Positions 42,923-51,199 of a stretch of DNA of 64,000 nt are shown here, piece after piece. Numbering within the stretch: the first letter of the stretch is position 1; the number at the start of each line of letters is the position of its first letter. The notes under the pieces are model-generated. The model searched no databases and was not told the DNA's origin. It saw nothing but the letters and a program-made list of their open reading frames with translations. The stretch spans positions 1 to 64,000 of the forward strand of contig CAZFRE010000003.1 in NCBI GenBank assembly GCA_964521195.1, in the 5' to 3' direction. The position numbers were made by a program, and so were the translations under genes. Origin of the DNA: CAWDNM01 sp964521195 (GTDB lineage: Bacteria > Actinomycetota > Coriobacteriia > Anaerosomatales > JAAXUF01).

Positions 42923-44251
42923 ATGAATGCCCGCGCTCCCAAAGGCACCGTCGACATGCTGCCCGCCACCGCGCGGGCGTGGGAGCATCTCACACGCACC
43001 GCGCAGGAGCTGTTCGCCCGCTACGGCTACGAGCCGATCTACACACCGCTCTTCGAGCACACAGAGGTGTTCACGCGTGGCATCGGTGAGGCGACGGATG
43101 TCGTGTCCAAGGAGATGTACACGTTCGAGGACAAAGGTGGCCGATCCATCACGCTGCGCCCTGAGGCCACCGCGAGCGTCGTGCGCGCGGCACTCGAGCA
43201 CAATCTCACCGCGAACGGCCAGTTCGCGAAGGTCTACTACGCGGGTCCGATGTTCCGCTACGAACGCCCGCAGAAGGGCCGTCAGCGGCAGTTCTGGCAG
43301 ATCGGCGCGGAACTGCTCGGCGCGGCGGAGCCCACGGCGGATGCCGAGCTGATCACGCTGCTGTGGCGCTTCTTCGAGGCGTGCGGCATCCCCGCGGAGA
43401 ACATGCGCCTGCTCATCAACTCCATGGGCGACGAGCACTGCCGCCCGGTCTATCGCGACAAGATCGCCGCGTTCATCCGGGACCACGGAGACGCGCTGTG
43501 CGAGGAGTGCAACCGCCGAGCCGAGACCAACCCGCTGCGCGCGTTCGACTGCAAGAACCCGGGCTGCAGACAGGTCATGATCGAGGCGCCGCTGCTGAGA
43601 GACGAGCTGTGCGATGAGTGCGCCACGCACTACGCGGACGTCAAGTGCGCGCTCGATCATCTCGGGATCCCGTACGTGGAGGACCCGTCGCTCGTGCGCG
43701 GCCTCGACTACTACACGCGCACGGTCTTCGAGGTGCAGGCCGATGCGGGGCTCGGAAGCCAGAACGCCATCGGCGGCGGCGGTCGCTACGACCGACTCAT
43801 GGAGGAGTACGACGGTCCGCCGACCCCCGGGCTCGGCTTCGCGCTCGGGTTCGAGCGCACCCTGCTTGCGATGGAGGCTGCGAGCGCCGGCATCGACAGT
43901 CCGCCGCGGGCCGACGTGTACGTCGCGCGCGTCGACGAAGCGTCTGCCGGTGCGGCGTTCGACCTCGTCTCGGCGTTGCGGGACGCCGGTATCGCGACCG
44001 AATGCGACCACCAGGGACGCAGCCTGAAATCCCAGCTCAAACAGGCTGACCGGCTCGGCGCGGGCGCAGTCGTCTTCGTGGGGCCCAGGGTTGTGTCCGA
44101 CGGCGTCTTCGAGGTCAAGCACATGGGCGAGTCGAGCCAGAAGGACGTGCCGCGTGCCGGCCTCGCCGAAGAACTCACCCGGTTCGCGACAGGCGGACGT
44201 GTCGACGACGCGTTGCTCGCCAAGCTACTGACAGAAAGGTTCGGACTCTGA
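42923..44251 (+). CDS. hisS: Histidyl-tRNA synthetase
   Basis: The 442-residue class II synthetase charges tRNA-His. It shows RAPKGTVDMLP at the N-terminus, motif 2 TLRPEATASVVRA and MFRYERPQKGRQRQFWQ, the histidine-binding LVRGLDYYTRTVFE, and GGGGRYDRL with LGFALGFERT (motif 3). A zinc-like cysteine set lies at about 193-235 (CEECNRR, CKNPGC, CDECATH). No strong ribosome binding site is seen; TACACT at 42867-42872 is the likely -10. The stop overlaps the aspS ATG. No T-box is evident upstream. Confidence 0.96.
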   Translation: MNARAPKGTVDMLPATARAWEHLTRTAQELFARYGYEPIYTPLFEHTEVFTRGIGEATDVVSKEMYTFEDKGGRSITLRPEATASVVRAALEHNLTANGQFAKVYYAGPMFRYERPQKGRQRQFWQIGAELLGAAEPTADAELITLLWRFFEACGIPAENMRLLINSMGDEHCRPVYRDKIAAFIRDHGDALCEECNRRAETNPLRAFDCKNPGCRQVMIEAPLLRDELCDECATHYADVKCALDHLGIPYVEDPSLVRGLDYYTRTVFEVQADAGLGSQNAIGGGGRYDRLMEEYDGPPTPGLGFALGFERTLLAMEAASAGIDSPPRADVYVARVDEASAGAAFDLVSALRDAGIATECDHQGRSLKSQLKQADRLGAGAVVFVGPRVVSDGVFEVKHMGESSQKDVPRAGLAEELTRFATGGRVDDALLAKLLTERFGL

Positions 44252-46020
44252 TGCTCGACGCTCGCTACTCCATGCGCTCCCACATGTGCGGTGCCCTGTC
44301 CGCGGCCGACGTCGGCGAGATTGTGAAGGTCGCCGGGTGGGTCGGCAAGCGCCGCGATCACGGCGGACTCATCTTCATCGATGTCCGCGACCGCAGCGGC
44401 ATCGTGCAGTGCACCTTCGATCCCGACACGTCCGGTGCTGCCTTCGCCACCGCCGAGCAGGTCCGGCCCGAGTGGGTCGTGCTCCTGACCGGCATCGTCC
44501 GCCGCAGGCCGGCGGGCACGGACAACCCGAACATGCCCACCGGCGAGATCGAGGTCGTCATCCGCGCCGCCGAGGTCCTCAACCGCTCCGAGACCCCGCC
44601 GTTCGAGATCGAGGCGGGTATCGACACTGACGAGCTCACACGTCTCAAGTGGCGCTACCTCGACATCCGTCGCCCTGAGATGCTCGCGGCGCTGCAGCTG
44701 CGCGACCGCGTCACGCAGCGGTTCCGCAAGTCGCTCGAGCACCGCGGCTTCATGGAGGTCGAGACGCCGATCCTCACCAAGTCCACCCCTGAGGGCGCAC
44801 GCGACTTCATCGTCCCGAGCCGCCTGAACCCGGGCAAGTTCTACGCTCTGCCGCAGTCGCCGCAGCTCTTCAAGCAGCTGCTCATGGTCGCTGGTGTCGA
44901 GCGCTACTACCAGATCGCGCGCTGTTTCCGCGACGAAGACCTGCGCGCCGACCGGCAGCCCGAATTCACGCAGGTCGACATCGAGATGTCCTTCGTGGAC
45001 CTCGAAGGCGTGCTCGCGATGATGGAAGACGTCATGCGCGAGGTCATGCACGAGGCCGGCCACGAGTTCAAGACGCCACTGACCCGCATCTCCTACACCG
45101 AGGCCATGGAGCGCTACGGCTCAGACCGCCCCGATGTCCGCTTCGGGCTCGAGCTGGTCGATGTCGGCGAGGTCTTCTCGGCAAGCGAGTTCAAGGTGTT
45201 CGCTGGAGCGCTCGCGAGCGGCGGAGCGATCAAGGCCATCAACGCGAAGGGCGCGGGCGACTGGAGCCGCGGCCGCATCGACGCGCTCAACCAAGTCGCG
45301 CTCGATGCCGGCGCCAAGGGGCTCGCATGGATCGCGTTCCCGAGCGACGGCGAGGTCAAGAGCCCCATCGCGAAGTTCCTCACCGACGCCGAGATGACCG
45401 CCCTGCGCGAGGTGATGGCTGTCGAGCCGGGCGACCTCGTGTGTTTCGTCGCCGACGCGCGCAAGATCGCCAACGAGGTGCTCGGCGTGGTGCGCCTCAA
45501 GCTCGCAGACGAGCTTGAGCTTGAGCGCAGCGGATTCGCACCGCTATGGGTGCTCGGCTTCCCTCTGTTCACGTGGGACGAGGAGGGGGAGCGTTGGGAC
45601 GCGAGCCACAACCCGTTCATGCTCCCGTACGCCGAGCACGTCGACACGCTCGAGGAGAACCCGGGCGAGGCGCTCGGCTACAGCTACGACCTCGTGATGA
45701 ACGGCTACGAGATCGGGGGCGGCACGCTGCGTATCCCGAACCCCGAGCTGCAGATGCGCGTCTTCAGGCTGATGGGCATGTCCGAGGAGGAGGCGCACGA
45801 GAAGTTCGGATTCCTGCTCGAGGCGCTCTCCTTCGGTGCGCCGCCGCACGGCGGTATCGCGCTCGGGCTCGACCGGCTCGTCATGCTGTTGTGCGGTGCG
45901 CACTCCATACGCGACGTCATCGCATTCCCGAAGACCTCGTCGGGCGGCGACCCCATGACCGCGGCTCCCGATGTCGTCTCGATCCGGCAGCTCAAGGACG
46001 TTCACCTGCGCGTCGATTAG
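44251..46020 (+). CDS. aspS: Aspartyl-tRNA synthetase
   Basis: The 589-residue bacterial-type enzyme has an N-terminal OB domain (VAGWVGKRRDHGGLIFIDVRDRSG), motif 2 RYYQIARCFRDEDLRADRQPEFTQ-like sequence, the bacterial GAD insertion in the middle (about 290-420) and motif 3 GIALGLDRLVMLLCG with FPKTSSGGDPMT. It may be non-discriminating (Asp/Asn), but that cannot be decided here. It follows hisS in a TGATG overlap, a common arrangement. Confidence 0.97.
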   Translation: MLDARYSMRSHMCGALSAADVGEIVKVAGWVGKRRDHGGLIFIDVRDRSGIVQCTFDPDTSGAAFATAEQVRPEWVVLLTGIVRRRPAGTDNPNMPTGEIEVVIRAAEVLNRSETPPFEIEAGIDTDELTRLKWRYLDIRRPEMLAALQLRDRVTQRFRKSLEHRGFMEVETPILTKSTPEGARDFIVPSRLNPGKFYALPQSPQLFKQLLMVAGVERYYQIARCFRDEDLRADRQPEFTQVDIEMSFVDLEGVLAMMEDVMREVMHEAGHEFKTPLTRISYTEAMERYGSDRPDVRFGLELVDVGEVFSASEFKVFAGALASGGAIKAINAKGAGDWSRGRIDALNQVALDAGAKGLAWIAFPSDGEVKSPIAKFLTDAEMTALREVMAVEPGDLVCFVADARKIANEVLGVVRLKLADELELERSGFAPLWVLGFPLFTWDEEGERWDASHNPFMLPYAEHVDTLEENPGEALGYSYDLVMNGYEIGGGTLRIPNPELQMRVFRLMGMSEEEAHEKFGFLLEALSFGAPPHGGIALGLDRLVMLLCGAHSIRDVIAFPKTSSGGDPMTAAPDVVSIRQLKDVHLRVD

Positions 46021-46054
46021 TACTGTGCGCCCGTCACAGTCGCACTCCGGGTTG

Positions 46055-46083
46055 TTGGCGGCCGTGGGCAAGCGCGTTAGAAT
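46055..46083 (+). promoter_or_regulatory. Promoter of the candidate 6S RNA
   Basis: TTGGCG at 46055-46060 and TAGAAT at 46078-46083 are 17 bases apart, giving a predicted start at about 46090. It is one of the best matched promoters in the window, and it drives about 170 nt without a reading frame. Confidence 0.6.
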
Positions 46084-46089
46084 CGTGAC

Positions 46090-46262
46090 AGGCTTCGCCT
46101 TGCGCGTAGCTCGGCACATACGGTCGAACCAACACTTCTTCACCGGGAGCCCTACCATCCCGAGGCGGAAAGGTATCCCTCGCGAGAGGGAAGCTTGAAG
46201 CCGACGTGCGGGCACCCACCTGCCGAGGCAGGTTCACCGCGTCGAGCACGCCAAGGCGGGGC
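46090..46262 (+). ncRNA. ssrS: Candidate 6S RNA
   Basis: About 172 nt between aspS and a lipoprotein-rarA pair fold as 6S RNA should. The ends pair in a long closing stem (46096-46102 with 46252-46258, then 46103-46113 with 46243-46250 with small bulges, then 46121-46124 with 46236-46239). A large central bubble follows; on its 3' side is a 6-bp hairpin with loop CGAG (46218-46223 with 46228-46233). The apical arm pairs 46164-46166 with 46200-46202 and 46170-46172 with 46194-46196, and ends in a 6-bp stem with a GCGA tetraloop (46176-46191). In Bacillus the 6S-1 gene lies near aspS and rarA too. 6S binds the housekeeping polymerase in stationary phase. An alternative is an unknown leader element of the lipoprotein gene. 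Confidence 0.7.
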
Positions 46263-46288
46263 GACATCGCAGCAGTTGGAGGAGCAGC

Positions 46289-46882
46289 ATGCGCAGACTA
46301 GTCGTAGCACTGATGGCCGCAGCGCTCGTGTTCACCCTGTTCGGGTGTGGTGGAGGCGACGCCGAGACAACCACCACCGAGCCCGCTGCCGCTCCGGCCG
46401 AGGGTGAAGCAGCACCTGCGGCTGCTACGCCGGCCGCCCCCGCCGAGATTCCGCTCTCGGACAACGAGCCTCCCATCTTCGAGCCGTTCCCGTCGGGTAG
46501 CACCGTGCCCACCGAGGTCGCCGAGTTGGTCGAGGCCAAACAGCCCACACTCATCTACTTCTACGATGCGACGCAGAACGCGAGCAAGGAGAACCGCAAG
46601 ATCATCGACTCGGTACTCGAGAAGAACCGAGGGCTCGTCGAACTGGTCGCCTACGACATCGGCAAGTACGTCAGCGATGACGCCGCGAAGCCGGTCACGC
46701 TGGACGAGGAGTTCGCGGACGATCCCAAGTACCAGGCGGCGGTCGCCCTTGCACAGGAGCTGAACGTGAGCTTCACGCCCTACATCGTGCTCACTGACAG
46801 CCAGGGCTACATCATCTGGAAGTTCAGGGGCCTCGCCGACAAGGACTTCCTCGAGCGCGAGGTACTCCGCGCCTCGAACTGA
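46289..46882 (+). CDS. Thioredoxin-fold-like lipoprotein without CxxC
   Basis: The 197-residue exported protein has a lipoprotein signal peptide ending FTLFGC (C20), an Ala/Pro/Glu-rich linker to about 60, and a C-terminal domain with LIYFYDATQNASKENRKII and FTPYIVLTDSQGYIIWKF, resembling a thioredoxin fold. The position of the CxxC is occupied by TQNAS, so it is not a disulfide oxidoreductase. The role is unknown. GTTGGAGGAG is a strong ribosome binding site. It lies four bases before rarA and downstream of the candidate 6S RNA. Confidence 0.8.
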   Translation: MRRLVVALMAAALVFTLFGCGGGDAETTTTEPAAAPAEGEAAPAAATPAAPAEIPLSDNEPPIFEPFPSGSTVPTEVAELVEAKQPTLIYFYDATQNASKENRKIIDSVLEKNRGLVELVAYDIGKYVSDDAAKPVTLDEEFADDPKYQAAVALAQELNVSFTPYIVLTDSQGYIIWKFRGLADKDFLEREVLRASN

Positions 46883-46886
46883 CGCC

Positions 46887-48242
46887 GTGCGCTCCCTCTT
46901 CGACGACAGTGCCGACCGAAACCGCGCGGCGGTCGCGCCGCTTGCGGCCCGCATGCGGCCGCGCACGCTCGACGAGTTCGTCGGGCAGGACGCCGCGGTA
47001 GGCGAAGGAACGTGGCTGCGCAACGCCATCGACGCCGATGCGCTCTTCTCACTGATCCTCTACGGTCCGGCGGGGACCGGGAAGACGTCGCTCGCGCGCA
47101 TCATCGCGAGTGCGACTGCGGCGAACTTCGAGGAGGTCAGCGCCATCACCGGCGGTGTCGCGGAGCTGCGGGCGGCCATCGCGGGCGCGGCCGACCGCCT
47201 GGGCCTGTCCGGCCAGCGCACGATCCTGTTCGTCGACGAGATCCACCGCTTCAGCAAGTCGCAGCAGGACGCGCTGTTGCACGCGGTTGAAGACCGCATC
47301 GTCGTCCTCATCGGCGCCACGACCGAGAATCCGTTCTTCGAGGTCAACGCGCCCCTCATCAGCCGGTCCCGGATCATCGAGCTGACGCCGCTGAGCGATG
47401 GGGACGTGGGCGAGCTCGTGCGCCGCGCCACCGAGGACCCGCGCGGCTACGAGGGTCAGGTGACGCTCGCTGAGGACGCCGCGGACGCGATCGTGCTCAC
47501 CGCGGGCGGCGACGCGCGGGTCGCGCTCACCACGTTGGAACTCGCGGTGGCCTGGGCCAAGCCCGACGCCGAGGGGCACCGCGTCGTCACCCTCGACGCC
47601 GTACGGCAGGCGAGCCCGACCCGGATCCTGCCCTACGACAAGACCGGCGACGTGCACTACGACGTCATCAGCGCGTTCATCAAGTCGATGCGCGGGAGTG
47701 ACCCGGACGCGGCAGTGTACTGGCTCGCACGGATGATCCACGGGGGCGAAGACCCCAAGTTCATCGCGCGACGAATGCTCATCTTCGCCTCCGAGGATGT
47801 TGGCAACGCCGACCCGCAGGCGCTGCTCGTCGCGCACGCCGCATTCAAGGCCGCCGAGTCGATCGGCTGGCCTGAGTGCCGGATCAACCTCTCACAGGCC
47901 GCCGTCTATCTGGCTCTCGCCCCGAAGAGCAACGCCTCGTACGTTGCTGTGGATGCCGCGCTCGACGACGTTCGCAACGGACCGGCTCGTGCCGTTCCCG
48001 ATCACCTGAGAGACCGACACCGACCCGGGGCCGAGGGCTACGGCCCGTACCGCTACCCGCACGACTTCCCAGGCGCGTGGGTCGATCAACGCTATCTGCC
48101 GGATGGCCTCGGCCACGGTGCGTTCTTCTCGGCGTCGCCGCGCGGATGGGAGGCCGTACGGTCGAGCGCGCTCGAAGCGACGCGCGGCGGTACTCCCGAC
48201 GCGCCGGACCTGCCCGGTGACACGCCGCCCGACACCGAGTAG
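46887..48242 (+). CDS. rarA: Replication-associated recombination ATPase RarA (MgsA)
   Basis: The 451-residue AAA+ protein acts at stalled replication forks. It has LAARMRPRTLDEFVGQ, Walker A YGPAGTGKTSLARI, Walker B ILFVDEIHRFSKSQQD, sensor LIGATTENPFFEVN, and the C-terminal RarA tetramerisation domain (FIKSMRGSDPDAAVYWLARM, EDVGNADPQAL). The start is GTG, four bases after the lipoprotein stop. The C-terminal tail past about 420 is variable. Confidence 0.95.
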   Translation: MRSLFDDSADRNRAAVAPLAARMRPRTLDEFVGQDAAVGEGTWLRNAIDADALFSLILYGPAGTGKTSLARIIASATAANFEEVSAITGGVAELRAAIAGAADRLGLSGQRTILFVDEIHRFSKSQQDALLHAVEDRIVVLIGATTENPFFEVNAPLISRSRIIELTPLSDGDVGELVRRATEDPRGYEGQVTLAEDAADAIVLTAGGDARVALTTLELAVAWAKPDAEGHRVVTLDAVRQASPTRILPYDKTGDVHYDVISAFIKSMRGSDPDAAVYWLARMIHGGEDPKFIARRMLIFASEDVGNADPQALLVAHAAFKAAESIGWPECRINLSQAAVYLALAPKSNASYVAVDAALDDVRNGPARAVPDHLRDRHRPGAEGYGPYRYPHDFPGAWVDQRYLPDGLGHGAFFSASPRGWEAVRSSALEATRGGTPDAPDLPGDTPPDTE

Positions 48243-48319
48243 GCGGCGATTCTCGGCGCCATCGTGCGGTCGCCCTCTGCTACACTGACGGGACTGCCAT
48301 CGTGCTCTCGGAGGGCCTT

Positions 48320-48787
48320 GTGGATACCACAACAGTGCTGCTCAGCGTGCTCATAGTGGTCGCTTCGGCAGCATGCGGCGTGGCCATCTGGGCGCTGGTC
48401 GAGGCGGCCCGGACGGCGCGTTCCGTCCGCACGCTCTCCGACGACCTCGACGCCCGACTCGTTCCGCTGATAGAGAAGGTCGACGTCAGTGTGAACGCGT
48501 TCAACGCCGAGCTGCTGCGCGTGGATGCGATCGTGACGCGGTTCGAGGAGATCAGCGACAGGGTCGAGTCCACCTCTCGTACCGTGCAAGACGTTGCGAA
48601 TGCGCCGGTCGAGATCGTCACCGATCTGGCCGACCGCGTGCGCCGTGCGTGGCGCTCGCGCAAGGCAGCCCATCCTGAGACTCCGCATCCGGAGGCCGAC
48701 CAGGCCGAGCCGGAGCCCGCCGTCGACGCCGACGGTTCCGATGACGCCGGTGCCGCGCAGGCCGCGGCCGACCCGGCCGACGCCTAG
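48320..48787 (+). CDS. DUF948-like membrane protein
   Basis: The 155-residue protein has one N-terminal membrane helix (TVLLSVLIVVASAACGVAIWALVE) followed by a helical stretch likely to form a coiled coil (DDLDARLVPLIEKVDVSVNAFNAELLRVD) and an acidic, Pro/Ala-rich tail. This layout matches DUF948 proteins of Gram-positive bacteria, whose function is unclear. GTG 48320 is preferred over GTG 48302 because GGAGGG lies 5 bases before it. TACACT at 48281-48286 is the likely -10. Confidence 0.7.
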   Translation: MDTTTVLLSVLIVVASAACGVAIWALVEAARTARSVRTLSDDLDARLVPLIEKVDVSVNAFNAELLRVDAIVTRFEEISDRVESTSRTVQDVANAPVEIVTDLADRVRRAWRSRKAAHPETPHPEADQAEPEPAVDADGSDDAGAAQAAADPADA

Positions 48788-48808
48788 AGGAGGCGAGTAC
48801 ACCCGATC

Positions 48809-49204
48809 ATGCCGAACGATCGAGTAACGCTGACCGTGCCTGCGCGCAGCGAGTATGCGCGCACCGTCCGCATGACCGCCGCGGCTCTTGTCGGACGTAC
48901 TGACATGTCCTACGACGATGTCGAAGACGTGCGTATGGCCGCCGAGGAGGCGTTCGTCTACGCGGTCGACACGCTGCCGGACGGCTCCGACGTGCGTTTC
49001 GACTTCCTCGTGTCCGACGATGCGCTCGAGATCGACGTGCCGCTGGGAACCGAACGTGTCGAATCGGATGAGGAGGGTGAGCGGGCTGCTGCCTACGCCG
49101 TGTTCATCCTCGAGTCAGTGTGTGACGAGTACGAGTTCGCGACCGACGAGCAGGGTGCGCACCTCCGACTGGTGAAGCGCGCCGGGAGCGCCGATGCCGA
49201 CTAG
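48809..49204 (+). CDS. RsbW-like anti-sigma factor (serine kinase family)
   Basis: The 131-residue protein has the histidine-kinase-like ATPase fold of RsbW/SpoIIAB. The N-box region reads DVEDVRMAAEEAFVYAVD and the C-terminal part EGERAAAYAVFILESVCDEYEF. Such proteins bind a SigB/SigF sigma factor and phosphorylate an anti-anti-sigma protein. The sigma gene overlaps its end by 11 bases, which supports this partner. The usual glycine-rich ATP lid is poorly conserved, so kinase activity is uncertain. Confidence 0.8.
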   Translation: MPNDRVTLTVPARSEYARTVRMTAAALVGRTDMSYDDVEDVRMAAEEAFVYAVDTLPDGSDVRFDFLVSDDALEIDVPLGTERVESDEEGERAAAYAVFILESVCDEYEFATDEQGAHLRLVKRAGSADAD

Positions 49205-49979
49205 GTCCGGTGCCCACAAGCAGTCCCGCCGACTCTCGTGGGACAAGGCATACACCAAGGAACTCTTCCGCAGGTATCGCCTCGATGGCGACGAGGATGC
49301 GCGTGACGAGCTGATCACGATGTACCTCAACCTCGTGAAGTACCTTGCGAGCCGCTTCCGCAACCGCGGCGAACCCGTCGACGACCTCGTCCAGGTGGGC
49401 ACGATCGGCCTCATCAAGGCGATCGACCGCTTCGACATCGAGCGGCAGGTCGAGTTCACGACGTACGCCACGCCGACCATCGTGGGAGAGCTGAAGCGCT
49501 ACTTCCGGGACAAGGGCTGGGCGATCAAGGTGCCCCGCCGCTTGCAGGAGCTCTCGTTCAAGGTCAACCAGGCCGTGGACGCGCTCACGCAACGACTGCA
49601 GCGGTCGCCCACGATCGCCGAGATCGGCGAGTACCTCGGCGTCACGCCGGAGGAGGTGCTCGAGGCGATGGAGACGAGCGAGGCGTACAACTTCGTGTCG
49701 CTGGAAAGCGATCGGGGTGGCGACGGGTCGGACTCGTTCTCGATTCTCGAGTACATCGGCAAGGACGATGCGCTCATGGCCGTCATCGACGACCGGACCA
49801 CGCTGTCCGTTGCGTTCAAGCAGCTCACGCCGCAGGAACAGAAGGTGCTCTACCTGAGATTCTTCGAGGGACTCACGCAGACCGAGATCGCGCGGCAACT
49901 CGACATCTCGCAGATGCAGGTGTCGCGGCTGCTTCGGCGCACGCTGCGCGTCTTGCGCGAGAACATCGTGAGGGAGTGA
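49194..49979 (+). CDS. SigB/SigF-type alternative sigma factor
   Basis: The 261-residue sigma-70-family protein has region 2 (VKYLASRFRNRGEPVDDLVQVGTIGLIKAIDRFD), region 3 (VPRRLQELSFKVNQAVDALTQRL, PTIAEIGEYLGVTPEEV) and region 4 (LTPQEQKVLYLRFFEGLTQTEIARQLDISQMQVSR). This is the group 3 SigB/F/G pattern used for stress or development. It overlaps the RsbW-like gene by 11 bases; no anti-anti-sigma gene lies adjacent. Confidence 0.93.
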   Translation: MPTRSGAHKQSRRLSWDKAYTKELFRRYRLDGDEDARDELITMYLNLVKYLASRFRNRGEPVDDLVQVGTIGLIKAIDRFDIERQVEFTTYATPTIVGELKRYFRDKGWAIKVPRRLQELSFKVNQAVDALTQRLQRSPTIAEIGEYLGVTPEEVLEAMETSEAYNFVSLESDRGGDGSDSFSILEYIGKDDALMAVIDDRTTLSVAFKQLTPQEQKVLYLRFFEGLTQTEIARQLDISQMQVSRLLRRTLRVLRENIVRE

Positions 49980-49986
49980 CGCGCGC

Positions 49987-51165
49987 GTGACGACTCCGGA
50001 GGTGCGCTACCGGCGCTGGCAGCAGTACGCGCTGACGGTATGGACTCTGATCGGCGTCCTCATCCTCGTGGCCGCCGCGCTCGCCGGGCTGCGTTGGATC
50101 GCAGCGGCCCTCGTGCCCTTCGTGATCGCATTCCTGATCGTATTCCTGCTCAACTGGCCCGTCCGCGCGCTGGCCGCTCGGGGCATGACGCGCGGTGCCG
50201 CGGCGATCGTGTGCCTCGTGGTCGGCTTCGCCCTGTTCGGCGCGGTGATGACGCTCATCGGCCCCTTCGTCGGCCGACAGGTGCTGTCCTTCGGTGAGGC
50301 CGCACCGGGCTATCTCGAGAGGCTGCAGACGCTCGCTGAGACGGTCCAGCAGCGCTACGCGGCTATCACATTCCCGGCGTGGCTCAGTGAGTTCCTGTCC
50401 GCAGCAGGCGAGCGACTCTCGCAACTCGCGCTCGCGTTCGGCAACAGCGTCGCACGCATGCTCGTCTCCGCCGGCGGGGGCGTGCTGACCGCGTTCATCG
50501 ATATCGCGCTCGCGGTCGTGATCGCGTTCTGGGCGCTCAAAGACCTGCCCAAGCTCCGCGAGGAACTGCTGTCGATACCCGGGCCCAAGTACCACGATGA
50601 CGTCGAACACCTGCTGTCGACGGTGACTCGTGTCGTCGGGGGCTACCTCAAAGGACAGACGGTCGCCTCGTTGTGCACCGGGACGCTCGCCGGCATCGGT
50701 CTGGCCATCCTCGGGGTGCCCTACGCACTGGTCATCGGGATCATCACGGTGTTCCTCAACTACGTGCCGTACGTCGGACCGTTCGTGGGCGGTCTGATCG
50801 CCGGCCTCGTCGGGCTCACGCAAGGCCCGTGGATCGCGGTGTTCGCGGTCGGTGTCGTCATCCTTGCGCAGAACCTGACGGACAACCTTGTGACGCCCCG
50901 CGTCATGTCCGAGCAGGTCGACCTGCATCCGACGCTCGTGATATTCTCGCTGCTTGTCGGCGGCTCCCTGTTCGGCGTCGTCGGCATGCTGTTCGCCATC
51001 CCCGTGGCGGCCACCGCCAAGGGGCTGTTCGTCTACTACTACGAGCAGCGCACTCAGCGGCAGCTGGCCAGCGAGAACGGCGCCCTGTTCAAAGGCCCGG
51101 GCTGCGATCCTGACCAGTCCGACGAGGAACCATGCGAGGACGCCGGTACTCCAGGGGCCGGCTGA
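49987..51165 (+). CDS. AI-2E family transporter (UPF0118)
   Basis: The 392-residue membrane protein has about eight hydrophobic helices, with the family's YVPYVGPFVGGLIAGLVGL and LVTPRVMSEQVDLHPTLVIFSLLVGG. Members include autoinducer-2 exporters and Na+/H+ antiporters; the substrate is not predictable. The start is GTG, 7 bases after the sigma factor stop, so it may be part of the same operon. The acidic tail after the last helix is not conserved. Confidence 0.9.
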   Translation: MTTPEVRYRRWQQYALTVWTLIGVLILVAAALAGLRWIAAALVPFVIAFLIVFLLNWPVRALAARGMTRGAAAIVCLVVGFALFGAVMTLIGPFVGRQVLSFGEAAPGYLERLQTLAETVQQRYAAITFPAWLSEFLSAAGERLSQLALAFGNSVARMLVSAGGGVLTAFIDIALAVVIAFWALKDLPKLREELLSIPGPKYHDDVEHLLSTVTRVVGGYLKGQTVASLCTGTLAGIGLAILGVPYALVIGIITVFLNYVPYVGPFVGGLIAGLVGLTQGPWIAVFAVGVVILAQNLTDNLVTPRVMSEQVDLHPTLVIFSLLVGGSLFGVVGMLFAIPVAATAKGLFVYYYEQRTQRQLASENGALFKGPGCDPDQSDEEPCEDAGTPGAG

Positions 51166-51199
51166 GCTCGACCGTCCGAGAGCACATGAGGAGCGACAC

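Noticed and set aside
46022..46040. Small hairpin after aspS as a terminator
   Set aside because: A 6-bp stem with a 7-base loop and no T-run is too weak to call; it may still separate aspS from the 6S promoter.
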